Shown: positions 1 through 5,629, counted from the stretch's first letter. The stretch is 7,438 nt of DNA from Phosphoribacter sp035448065 (GCA_035448065.1 DAOTIG010000153.1:1-7438), one strand, 5' to 3'. Program-made: numbers and translations. The notes: generated by a model from the sequence alone, not told the origin.

Positions 1-1012
1 GGAAGCGGGCCTCGAAGAGGTTCTCGGTGACCATCGCGCTCCCCTCGGCGACCGCGTCGTAGACGAGCGCGAAGGGCTGCAGGTCGGTCGGGAAGCCCGG
101 ATAGGGCAGCGTCGCCACGGTGATCGACCGCGGCCGCCGCGCCGGATCACCGACGACCCGGAAACCCCGCTCGGTCAGGCAGACGTCGGTGCCGCCGTCG
201 ACGAGCAGGTCCAGCGGCAGCCGCAGGTGGTCGGCCACCCCACCGACGATCTCGACATCGCCGCGGGTGGTGGCCGCGGCATACGCCCAGGTGCCGGCGG
301 CGATCCGGTCGGGCACGACCGCGTGCGTCGCCGGGCGCAGCTCGGAGACCCCCTCGATCTCGATCCGCGAGCTTCCGGCCCCGCTGATCCGCGCGCCCAT
401 CGCCGTGAGGAGGTCGGCGATGTCGACGATCTCCGGCTCCCGCGCCGCGTTGTCCAGCACGGTGACCCCGCGCGCGAGGACCGCCGCCGTGAGGATGTTC
501 TCGGTGGCCCCGACGCTCGGGAAGTCGAGTGAGACCGCCGCCCCGTGCAGCCCGCCGGTCGCCTCGGCGAGCAGATAGCCCCGCTCGACGCGCACCTGCG
601 CCCCGAGCGCCTCGAGGCCGGCGGCATGCAGGTCCAGCCCGCGCGAGCCGATCGCATCGCCTCCAGGCACGGCGACATCGGCCTGCCCACAGCGCGCGAC
701 GAGCGGCCCGAGCACCGAGATCGACGCCCGCAGCGCTCGCACCAGCTCGTAGTCGGCCCGATGGCCGATGACCTCAGGCACGTCGATCTCGACCACGCCG
801 CCGGGCGCGTCGTGCTCGACCACCACCCCGAGCCGGCGCAACAGCTCGGCCATGATCTCGACGTCGCGAATCGCCGGCACGTTCGTCAGCCGGGTGCGGC
901 CCGGTGCCAGCAGCGCCACGGCCATCAGCTTGAGCGCGCTGTTCTTCGCCCCGCCGACGGCCACCTCACCCACCAGTCGACCGCCGCCGACGACCCGGAA
1001 ACGCTCACGCAC
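1..1012 (-). CDS. murA: UDP-N-acetylglucosamine 1-carboxyvinyltransferase, 3' end outside window
   Basis: MurA transfers enolpyruvate from PEP to UDP-GlcNAc, the first committed cytoplasmic step of peptidoglycan synthesis. I translated the minus strand from the GTG at 1012 and get MRERFRVVGGGRLVGEV, then GGAKNSALKLM with the Lys-Asn pair that binds substrate (residues 24-25). The active-site loop reads VPGGDAIGSRG, with Asp119 (codon 656-658) where most bacterial MurA enzymes carry the catalytic Cys. The same substitution is known in M. tuberculosis MurA and gives fosfomycin insensitivity. The frame stays open for 337 codons to ...VTENLFEARF at the window edge. The family is usually about 420 aa, so roughly 80-90 C-terminal residues are missing. 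The GTG lies 6 nt behind a TAGGCT box with no Shine-Dalgarno, so a leaderless start is likely. It diverges from the adenosyltransferase gene, as in mycobacteria. The identification is firm. Confidence 0.96.
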   Translation of the reverse strand, partial: MRERFRVVGGGRLVGEVAVGGAKNSALKLMAVALLAPGRTRLTNVPAIRDVEIMAELLRRLGVVVEHDAPGGVVEIDVPEVIGHRADYELVRALRASISVLGPLVARCGQADVAVPGGDAIGSRGLDLHAAGLEALGAQVRVERGYLLAEATGGLHGAAVSLDFPSVGATENILTAAVLARGVTVLDNAAREPEIVDIADLLTAMGARISGAGSSRIEIEGVSELRPATHAVVPDRIAAGTWAYAAATTRGDVEIVGGVADHLRLPLDLLVDGGTDVCLTERGFRVVGDPARRPRSITVATLPYPGFPTDLQPFALVYDAVAEGSAMVTENLFEARF

Positions 1013-1018
1013 CGGGTC

Positions 1019-1024
1019 AGCCTA
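1019..1024 (-). promoter_or_regulatory. Extended TANNNT -10 box of a leaderless murA promoter
   Basis: On the minus strand TAGGCT is followed by six bases and then the murA GTG. A transcript starting 7 nt after the box would begin at the initiation codon itself. No GGAGG-like site lies at a usable distance. With a 17-bp spacer the -35 region would fall on 1042-1047, overlapping the -10 box of the divergent gene. The call is inferred from spacing; no transcript data are available. Confidence 0.6.
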
Positions 1025-1043
1025 CGTCTCCGGGCCGACCGCC

Positions 1044-1049
1044 TACGCT
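1044..1049 (+). promoter_or_regulatory. TANNNT -10 box of a leaderless adenosyltransferase promoter
   Basis: TACGCT is followed by six bases (gtcggc) and then the ATG at 1056, the geometry expected when transcription starts at the A of the start codon. There is no Shine-Dalgarno. Its -35 region (about 1020-1026) would coincide with the murA -10 box. The 43-bp intergenic region is too short to hold a cobalamin riboswitch. Confidence 0.6.
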
Positions 1050-1055
1050 GTCGGC

Positions 1056-1688
1056 ATGGTCAACCTCACGCGCATCTACACCCGCACCGGCGACGACGGC
1101 ACGACCGCGCTCGGCGACTTCAGCCGCACGGCCAAGACCGACCCGCGACTCGCGGCCTACGCCGATGCCAACGAGGCCAACGCCTGCCTCGGGGTGGCCA
1201 TCGCCGCCGGCGGGCTGCGCGAGGACGTCCGCGCCACCCTGCTGCGGGTGCAGAACGAGCTCTTCGACGTCGGTGCTGATCTCTGTATGCCGCTGCAGCA
1301 GCACTACGACTACCCGCCACTGCGCGTGCAGCAGCCGTGGATCGAGGACCTCGAGGCCGACTGCGACCGCTACCTCGCTGAGCTCGAGCCGCTGCGCTCG
1401 TTCATCCTGCCCGGCGGCAGCGCGGGCGCGGCATACCTGCACGTCGCGACGACCGTCGTGCGGCGGGCCGAGCGGACGACCTGGGCGGCGCTGCACGCCT
1501 ACGGCGACCAGCCCGCCGACAGGCGGGGCGAAGGCGGCGTCAACCCGCTCACCGCGACCTACCTCAACCGGCTCTCCGACCTGCTCTTCGTGCTCGCCCG
1601 GGTCGCGAACCTGCCGACCGGTGACGTGCTGTGGCAGCCCGGCGGCGGCCGCGTCGAGGCGCCGACCAAGGGCTCGAAGCGGGGCTAG
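1056..1688 (+). CDS. PduO-type cob(I)yrinic acid a,c-diamide / cob(I)alamin adenosyltransferase
   Basis: This cytoplasmic enzyme transfers the 5'-deoxyadenosyl group of ATP to Co(I) corrinoid, making adenosylcobalamin. The 210-aa product carries the PduO family motifs in order: the ATP-binding TRTGDDGTT (residues 9-17), a helix with DANEANACLG (37-46) in place of the common DELN-type motif, FILPGG (116-121), the RRAER motif (136-140) that supports ATP and corrinoid binding, and NRLSDLLFVLAR (171-182). It closely resembles mycobacterial Rv1314c, which sits at the same place beside murA. The start is the ATG at 1056, 6 nt behind a -10 box. Any longer start in this frame would run into murA. The gene ends tail-to-tail with the DUF2550 gene, sharing CTAG. 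Three cysteines (44, 77, 103) are present, and the family has no established need for them. The family is certain; the exact corrinoid substrate is inferred. Confidence 0.95.
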   Translation: MVNLTRIYTRTGDDGTTALGDFSRTAKTDPRLAAYADANEANACLGVAIAAGGLREDVRATLLRVQNELFDVGADLCMPLQQHYDYPPLRVQQPWIEDLEADCDRYLAELEPLRSFILPGGSAGAAYLHVATTVVRRAERTTWAALHAYGDQPADRRGEGGVNPLTATYLNRLSDLLFVLARVANLPTGDVLWQPGGGRVEAPTKGSKRG

Positions 1689-2128
1689 TTCACCGCCGAG
1701 ACCGACTCCGGCGGCGCCGCCTCGACCCACGAGCGCAGGGCGGTGTAGGCCGCCTGACCGAGCCCCAGCCGGAACTCCTCCGCCCCGACCCGGCACGGGA
1801 CGACGAGGACCGGCTCCTCGACCCGCAGGCCCTCGGTCCCGTCGCTGGGCACCGGGCTGCCGAGCTCGAGCAGGCGGCGGGGCCACGAGGCGCGCGGGCG
1901 CAGGGTCACGCCACCGAGAGTGAACCACTCGAGATGCCCGTCGCCGAAGCGGACGAAGCCGGTGCGCCACCGGCCGGCGGAGTGGCTCGGCACGCTGAGC
2001 ACGGCGGCCGTGAGCAGGCCGCCCCGGGCGATGGCCCGGCGTCGGGTGGCGATGGTGAGCAGATAGGTCAGCAGCAGCGCGACCGCGAGCGCGACGGCGA
2101 CTTCCAGGGTGAAGAGGAGGTCGCCCAC
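1685..2128 (-). CDS. DUF2550 family single-pass membrane protein
   Basis: The 147-aa product has one N-terminal membrane helix (about residues 6-27), then an RRR patch, then a domain of beta strands with the conserved features WxTGFVRFGDGHLEWFTL and a late VVPCRVGAEEFRLGLG segment. This matches the DUF2550 family, whose M. tuberculosis member Rv1312 has the same length and also follows atpC. The function is unknown. The GTG start at 2128 lies 7 nt after the atpC stop with no clear ribosome-binding site, so translation is probably coupled to atpC. The membrane topology places the C-terminal domain most likely in the cytoplasm, but I cannot settle this. Its TAG stop overlaps the stop of the convergent adenosyltransferase gene by 4 bp, which leaves no room for a terminator between them. 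Confidence 0.9.
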   Translation of the reverse strand: MGDLLFTLEVAVALAVALLLTYLLTIATRRRAIARGGLLTAAVLSVPSHSAGRWRTGFVRFGDGHLEWFTLGGVTLRPRASWPRRLLELGSPVPSDGTEGLRVEEPVLVVPCRVGAEEFRLGLGQAAYTALRSWVEAAPPESVSAVN

Positions 2129-2135
2129 GGTGGGG

Positions 2136-2405
2136 TCAGCGCTGGGAGTGGACGTCGACCGTGTCGGCGACGATGACGACGCGGTCGTGGTCGACCGAGA
2201 GGAAGCCGCCGTCGATGGTGGCCAGCTCGTCCGGGCCGTCGATCGAGCGGATGGTGACCTCGCCCGTCGTCAGCACGCCGAGCAGCGGGGTGTGTCCGGG
2301 CAGGATGCCGAGCTCGCCAGATGCGGTGCGGCAGCGGACCATCGAGGCCTCGCCCGTCCAGACGCGGCGGTCGGCGGCGACCAGCTCGACCTGCAGTTGA
2401 CCCAC
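2136..2405 (-). CDS. atpC: F1F0 ATP synthase epsilon subunit, short form
   Basis: Epsilon is part of the rotating central stalk of F1 and joins gamma to the c-ring. The 89-aa product shows the N-terminal beta-sandwich pattern: LQVELVAADRRVWTGEA, then GELGILPGHTPLLGVL (residues about 30-45), a Thr-Gly-Glu-Val strand, and IDGGFLSVDHDRVVIVAD near the end. It stops directly after the sandwich. The two C-terminal helices found in the usual 120-140-residue epsilon, which can brake ATP hydrolysis, are absent, and DUF2550 starts 7 nt later. The GTG start at 2405 is set by a strong GGAGGT site 5 nt upstream. Normally atpC follows atpD directly; here 4.3 kb and six genes separate them. A lipoprotein gene lies 73 bp upstream on the same strand and may supply transcription. 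Confidence 0.93.
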   Translation of the reverse strand: MGQLQVELVAADRRVWTGEASMVRCRTASGELGILPGHTPLLGVLTTGEVTIRSIDGPDELATIDGGFLSVDHDRVVIVADTVDVHSQR

Positions 2406-2410
2406 GGTGG

Positions 2411-2416
2411 ACCTCC
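2411..2416 (-). promoter_or_regulatory. Strong ribosome-binding site of atpC
   Basis: GGAGGT lies 5 nt before the GTG start of atpC. It is the only near-consensus Shine-Dalgarno I see in the window and it fixes the start. Its strength fits a subunit that needs stoichiometric expression although it is cut off from the rest of its operon. Confidence 0.8.
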
Positions 2417-2435
2417 GGTTCGTCGTGACGATCCG

Positions 2436-2441
2436 AGTCTA
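2436..2441 (-). promoter_or_regulatory. Candidate -10 box for atpC
   Basis: In the 73-bp gap between the lipoprotein stop and atpC the minus strand has TAGACT, about 30 nt before the atpC start. This would give a leader of roughly 24 nt holding the GGAGGT site. No convincing -35 element stands at 16-18 bp, so the box rests on the TANNNT match and on the fact that atpC has lost its place behind atpD. Read-through from the lipoprotein gene is an alternative. Confidence 0.35.
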
Positions 2442-2478
2442 GCCAGTCCCCAGGGCTGTAGCCGACCGGGTCAGCGGG

Positions 2479-3231
2479 TCAGCGATAGGTGATCGCGCCG
2501 AGGATCTGCCGGAGCACGGCGAGGTCGGGGTCGGGTGACGAGGACTGGTAGAGGAGGGCGTAGTAGCGGCCCTGGTGCACCCACGCATAGTCGACGGTCG
2601 AGCCGCCGTCGTCGCTCGTGCACTGCAGCCCACGGATCCGCTCGCCCTGCAGCGAGAGGTCGGGCAGCCAGATCGGGTCGGTGCAGTCCGTGTCGTGGAT
2701 GTCCTGCATCGCGGCATCGACGGTGGACTGCTTGTTGCCCGTCGACTTCGAGGCGATCATCAGGACGGCATGGTCGGCGCGGGCCACCCGGGTGCTGAAG
2801 CTCGCGCGATAGCTCTTCTGGCTGTCCGTCTCGGACGGCTCCGGGGTCCAGGTGCCGGGCACGGTGATGACGTATGCCGCCTTGGTCACCGACACGCCAC
2901 CGGCGATCGGGGCCGGGGTGATCGGATCCGGGGGCGCGGTCGGCGGCAAGTTGGAGATCTGCCCGGTCGCGCGCGGCGCGGACGTGGCCGCGGTCGACAT
3001 CGTCGGGGGTGCGCTGGTCGTCGTCGGCGCCGGAGTGCTCGAGGTGCGGGTCGCCGCCGAGGTCGTTCGGCTCGTGGGCGCCACGGGCGCCGCGGTGGGG
3101 GTGCCTGGGCCCCCGCCGGCGGTGAGGAAGACGCAGCCGGACAGGACCGACGCGCAGCACGCGGCAAGCACCGCGCCGACGGCCACCCGGCTAGTGCGGC
3201 GAGGACGGCGGGTCCGGAGCGGGCGCGGCAT
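2479..3231 (-). CDS. Secreted lipoprotein with Thr/Ser/Pro-rich linker
   Basis: The 250-aa product begins with an Arg-rich n-region (residues 1-15), a hydrophobic stretch (16-29) and the lipobox Leu30-Ser-Gly-Cys33, so it should be lipidated at Cys33 and anchored outside the membrane. Residues 40-110 form a low-complexity Thr/Ser/Ala/Pro linker. Residues 112-250 look like a folded domain: it begins GVSVTKAAYVITVPGTWT, holds two cysteines (183 and 204) that could form a disulfide, and ends DLAVLRQILGAITYR. I do not recognise the family. The start is the ATG at 3231, which lies 6 nt behind a TACCGT box. The 42 bp upstream separate it from the frameshifted HIT gene, and atpC follows 73 bp downstream on the same strand. 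It belongs to the block that separates atpD from atpC. Export and lipidation are well supported; the role is unknown. Confidence 0.88.
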   Translation of the reverse strand: MPRPLRTRRPRRTSRVAVGAVLAACCASVLSGCVFLTAGGGPGTPTAAPVAPTSRTTSAATRTSSTPAPTTTSAPPTMSTAATSAPRATGQISNLPPTAPPDPITPAPIAGGVSVTKAAYVITVPGTWTPEPSETDSQKSYRASFSTRVARADHAVLMIASKSTGNKQSTVDAAMQDIHDTDCTDPIWLPDLSLQGERIRGLQCTSDDGGSTVDYAWVHQGRYYALLYQSSSPDPDLAVLRQILGAITYR

Positions 3232-3237
3232 ACCAGC

Positions 3238-3243
3238 ACGGTA
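3238..3243 (-). promoter_or_regulatory. TANNNT -10 box of a leaderless lipoprotein promoter
   Basis: Minus-strand TACCGT is followed by gctggt and then the ATG at 3231. This is the same box-N6-start geometry as at murA and the adenosyltransferase gene. No Shine-Dalgarno precedes the ATG. The start codon also lies inside a copy of the repeated 9-mer GTATGCCGC. Confidence 0.58.
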
Positions 3244-3273
3244 GCCGACGCGAGGCGGGACGGGATCGGTCGT

Positions 3274-3677
3274 TCAGGGCTGATCGCCGGGCTCGTGGAC
3301 CGAGCCGCCACAGACTCGGGCGAGCCGCTCGGCCATCCCCTGTGCATTGACGTCGGCGACCTGCTGCGGGACGCGCGGCAGCACCTCCTCCCCGTCGAGC
3401 AGGGGCTGCCCCGCAGCTGCCCGGCCCGGGCCGGCCGGCCGATGACGAAGACGTGCAGGTGCGCGCCCCGTCACCGAACTTGGCGACGTGCGCCCGCCCC
3501 ACCGAGGGCAGCGACTCGACCGCCGCCGCAAGCCGGCCGAGCAGCCGTCCGAGCTCGGCGGCCCGCGGCTCCGGCAGGTCGCCGAGGTCGTGGTGGTTGC
3601 GAGGCTGCAGGATGAGCATGGTCGGCAGGCCGCTCTCGCGGCTGATGAGCGTCCAGTGCTCGTCGGCTGCGCGACAT
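3274..3677 (-). pseudogene. HIT-family (histidine triad) hydrolase gene with frame breaks
   Basis: Three minus-strand frames together give one HIT-like nucleotide hydrolase/transferase of about 134 aa. From ATG 3677 the frame gives MSRS and must then shift by one base near 3665 to read DEHWTLISRESGLPTMLI and on to HVAKFGDG. After a G4 run at 3466-3469 the frame shifts to AHLHVFVIGRPARAGQLRGSP, with the HxH motif (His codons 3459-3461 and 3453-3455). After a C4 run at 3402-3405 it shifts again to LLDGEEVLPRVPQQV and on to the stop at 3274. Restoring one base in each run rejoins the family pattern GDGGAHLH and SPLLDGEEV. The promoter box at 3684-3689 and the ATG look intact. Either the gene is newly broken or these are homopolymer sequencing errors. 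The third His of the classic HxHxH motif is Phe here. Family assignment is from the pattern around HLH. Confidence 0.72.
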
Positions 3678-3683
3678 GGCCCG

Positions 3684-3689
3684 ACGCTA
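3684..3689 (-). promoter_or_regulatory. TANNNT -10 box for the HIT-family gene
   Basis: Minus-strand TAGCGT is followed by six bases and ATG 3677, again matching the leaderless layout. The box shares its first two base pairs (3688-3689) with the -10 box of the divergent membrane-protein gene. Confidence 0.5.
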
Positions 3690-3693
3690 CTCT
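3688..3693 (+). promoter_or_regulatory. TANNNT -10 box of a leaderless membrane-protein promoter
   Basis: Plus-strand TACTCT is followed by seven bases and the GTG at 3701, and no Shine-Dalgarno is present. The match supports choosing GTG 3701 over upstream in-frame codons, which would lie inside the HIT gene. It overlaps the opposing HIT -10 box. Confidence 0.52.
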
Positions 3694-3700
3694 CGGGCGG

Positions 3701-5074
3701 GTGCGCACCTGGGGGGAGCTCGTCGGCCTGGCCGCCGACGCGGGCCGGCTGTGGTGGCGCTTCCTGCCACGGCTGCTGCTCTTCCACTGGTGCGGGGTGG
3801 CGCTGCACCGGGTCTTCCTGCAGACCGCGGCCGGCTTCGGCGCGAACGCGAAGGTCACCGCCAACCTCTTCTTCGCGATGGCCCTGGTCGCGACCGCGAG
3901 CGGCACCATCTTCATGATCCACGCCCTCGGCCCCGGCCTCGCCCACTTCCGGGCGCGCGTCGCGGCATACCGGGCGACCCCGCCGGCGGATCCGCCTCCT
4001 CCCGAGCCGCCGGCCAACCCCGCCGTCGACCCGGTCGTGCCCGCCGACGTCGCGGCGTGGCGGACCGGCCTGCAGACCCTCTCGGTCACCATCGGCCCCT
4101 TCCTCGCCATCGCCTCGGTGTGGGGGCTGGTCGAGGCGGAGCTGCGAAACCTGTTGGTGCTCAACGCAAAGAACTACGGCACGACGGCGCGGAGCGCGTG
4201 GTCCTTCGACCTCACCGATGTCGGCTTCTTCGTCATGCTGGCCGCCGCGACCTACCTCACCCGCGCGCTCGTCCTCTGGTATGCCGCGGCCCGCCGGCGG
4301 GCGCGCCGGCGGGCCGGCCGGTCGGGTCACACCGGTGGCTCACTGGGCCTGGCCTTCGGCTCGGTCTACCTCGAGGGGCTCTACGTCTACCTCTTCTTCG
4401 TCGTCGCCCTCGTGCTGCTGCGCCGGTTGCGCGACTGGCTCGGCGACCGGGTGCTCGCCCACTGGCTCGCCGACGCCTGGCACTGGCTCACCGGGCTGCT
4501 GCCGCGGATCCTCGACATCGACCTGCCCGAGGTCGTGCGGGCTGCCGGCCGCTGGATCGTCGAGGTGCTCGTGCCGGCCGGAAACGTCGGGGTGCTGCTG
4601 CCGCTGCTGTGGCTCGCGCTCACCGCCAACGTCTTCGGCTGGCGCGACCTGCGGCTGCGCGACCTCATGGCGCTGCCCGCGGTGGCCCGGTATGCCGCCC
4701 GCTTGCGTCCCGACGGCACCCTGCCGCTGACCGGGCGGCTGGTGAAGTCAGCGACGGGTGACCTGCGCACCAAGTACCTGCCGGTGCTCACCTCGCTGCG
4801 GATGCTGCTGCGCGCGGGGCCGCGACTGCTCGGGGCCTATCTCGTGCTCGTCACCGCGGTGAGCGCCGTGGGCGGTCTGCTCGGCTCGCTGGCCAGGGTG
4901 CTCGTCGGCCCGGTCGACCCGGATCGGTGGGCCCAGACCCAGCCCTTCGTCGACCTCGCGATAGGCACGGTCGTGGCCCCGCTGCTCGTCGCGATCTACG
5001 GCGCGGCCTTCGACCGCTGTCTCTCGCTCGTGCCCGAGGAGGCCGTGTCGGTGCGGCTGCAGCGGGTGGACTGA
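3701..5074 (+). CDS. Multi-pass integral membrane protein of unknown family
   Basis: The 457-aa product has about eight likely membrane segments, near residues 20-40, 54-80, 125-150, 170-195, 216-240, 285-313, 372-395 and 415-436. A Pro-rich linker (93-115, PPADPPPPEPPANP) separates the first pair from the third. An Arg cluster at 198-207 between the fourth and fifth segments should face the cytoplasm. Charged amphipathic stretches follow at 240-285 and 314-370, and the tail ends VSVRLQRVD. I recognise no transporter signature, ATP-binding motif or catalytic motif. The frame is open further upstream, but that would cross the HIT gene. The GTG at 3701, 7 nt behind TACTCT, is preferred. The gene is the only plus-strand gene between atpC and atpD and meets the three-gene cassette tail-to-tail with a 6-bp gap, so its transcript would be antisense to any read-through from atpD. 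Coding status is firm; function is unknown. Confidence 0.88.
   Translation: MRTWGELVGLAADAGRLWWRFLPRLLLFHWCGVALHRVFLQTAAGFGANAKVTANLFFAMALVATASGTIFMIHALGPGLAHFRARVAAYRATPPADPPPPEPPANPAVDPVVPADVAAWRTGLQTLSVTIGPFLAIASVWGLVEAELRNLLVLNAKNYGTTARSAWSFDLTDVGFFVMLAAATYLTRALVLWYAAARRRARRRAGRSGHTGGSLGLAFGSVYLEGLYVYLFFVVALVLLRRLRDWLGDRVLAHWLADAWHWLTGLLPRILDIDLPEVVRAAGRWIVEVLVPAGNVGVLLPLLWLALTANVFGWRDLRLRDLMALPAVARYAARLRPDGTLPLTGRLVKSATGDLRTKYLPVLTSLRMLLRAGPRLLGAYLVLVTAVSAVGGLLGSLARVLVGPVDPDRWAQTQPFVDLAIGTVVAPLLVAIYGAAFDRCLSLVPEEAVSVRLQRVD
4288..4315 (+). repeat. Intragenic 12-bp inverted repeat with 4-nt loop
   Basis: GGCCCGCCGGCG and its exact reverse complement flank GGCG, giving a perfect, wholly G/C 12-bp stem. 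It lies in the codons for the Arg cluster (about residues 197-205) of the membrane protein and has no T-run, so it is not a classic terminator. Repeated Arg/Ala codons may explain part of the symmetry. A strong mRNA hairpin between two membrane segments could slow ribosomes, but that is speculation. Confidence 0.6.
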
Positions 5075-5080
5075 GCGCGG

Positions 5081-5629
5081 TCAGGCAGGCCGGACCCGCC
5101 AGCCGGTGAACCGGACCAGCCTCGGGTCCTGGTCGACCCGGGCCAGCTCGACGGCCAGCTCACCCGCGGCGACGTCGGGCGGCAGCTGGACCGTGCCGAC
5201 CAGCCGGCCGGTGCCTGGGGCACAGCCGGCCGACGCTCCGCTCGCCGATGCTCCGGTGGCCAGCCAGACGCGCTCCCCCGCGGTCAGCCGGATCGCGCAC
5301 GGAAAGGGCTGGGCACCCCCGGCCGTCGCGCCGGGGGCGGCGGTCAGCTCGAGCACCACCTCGACCTGCACCGCTCCGGCGACCACGACCGCGAATGGGT
5401 CGGCGTGATCCACCAGCACGTGCACCGACCGGACCCTCGCCTGAACCGGGCCGAGGTCGGCCGGCCGGTCAGCTGGGACGACGGCCACCACCCGCGCGGC
5501 GGCCCCCGGTCGTGGCACGACCGCCTCCCAGTAGGCGGCGGTCAGCCCGGACGCGAGCGCCAGCCCCGCGCCGACCCACCAGCGCAGCCCCTCGCGACGC
5601 CGGACTGCCGGCCCGGCTCGATGCCTCAC
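5081..5629 (-). CDS. Membrane-anchored protein of unknown function, third gene of atpD-linked cassette
   Basis: The 182-aa product has a basic N-terminus (MRHRAGPAVRRREGLR), one membrane helix or uncleaved signal (about residues 17-34), and a predicted extracytoplasmic domain of alternating beta strands. That domain includes RVRSVHVLVDH, VQVEVVLELTA and the closing GELAVELARVDQDPRLVRFTGW. Two cysteines (111 and 136) flank an Ala/Gly/Ser-rich loop and could pair. The GTG start at 5629 shares GTGA with the stop of the preceding gene, giving a 4-bp overlap that favours translational coupling. A longer reading from 5746 is possible but would bury the start inside the neighbour and give an Arg-rich lead of low quality. 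The gene ends 6 bp from the convergent membrane-protein gene. I know no named family; it seems to be one of three similarly built neighbours. Confidence 0.82.
   Translation of the reverse strand: MRHRAGPAVRRREGLRWWVGAGLALASGLTAAYWEAVVPRPGAAARVVAVVPADRPADLGPVQARVRSVHVLVDHADPFAVVVAGAVQVEVVLELTAAPGATAGGAQPFPCAIRLTAGERVWLATGASASGASAGCAPGTGRLVGTVQLPPDVAAGELAVELARVDQDPRLVRFTGWRVRPA

Noticed and set aside
1013..1055. A cobalamin riboswitch upstream of the adenosyltransferase gene
   Set aside because: The intergenic region is only 43 bp and the -10 box lies 6 nt before the ATG, leaving no leader RNA.
1017..1970. A 317-codon minus-strand open frame antisense to the adenosyltransferase gene
   Set aside because: Low-complexity Arg/Gly/Ala translation that overlaps two well-identified genes in other frames.
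2465..2484. Short tandem repeat of GGGTCAGC at the end of the lipoprotein gene
   Set aside because: Two 8-bp units only, one containing the stop codon. It is too short to support a functional claim.
3102..3125. G/C-rich inverted stretch inside the lipoprotein linker as a terminator
   Set aside because: It lies within coding sequence, has imperfect pairing and is not followed by a T-run on either strand.
3466..3469. Programmed frameshifting in the HIT gene
   Set aside because: G4 and C4 runs are not classic slippery heptamers, no family precedent is known to me, and three shifts would be needed in one short gene. Mutation or sequencing error is simpler.
3191..4330. A 379-codon minus-strand open frame across the HIT gene and the membrane-protein gene
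   Set aside because: Only its middle part is meaningful, as one frame of the broken HIT gene. The rest is the shadow of the plus-strand membrane gene and of the lipoprotein gene.
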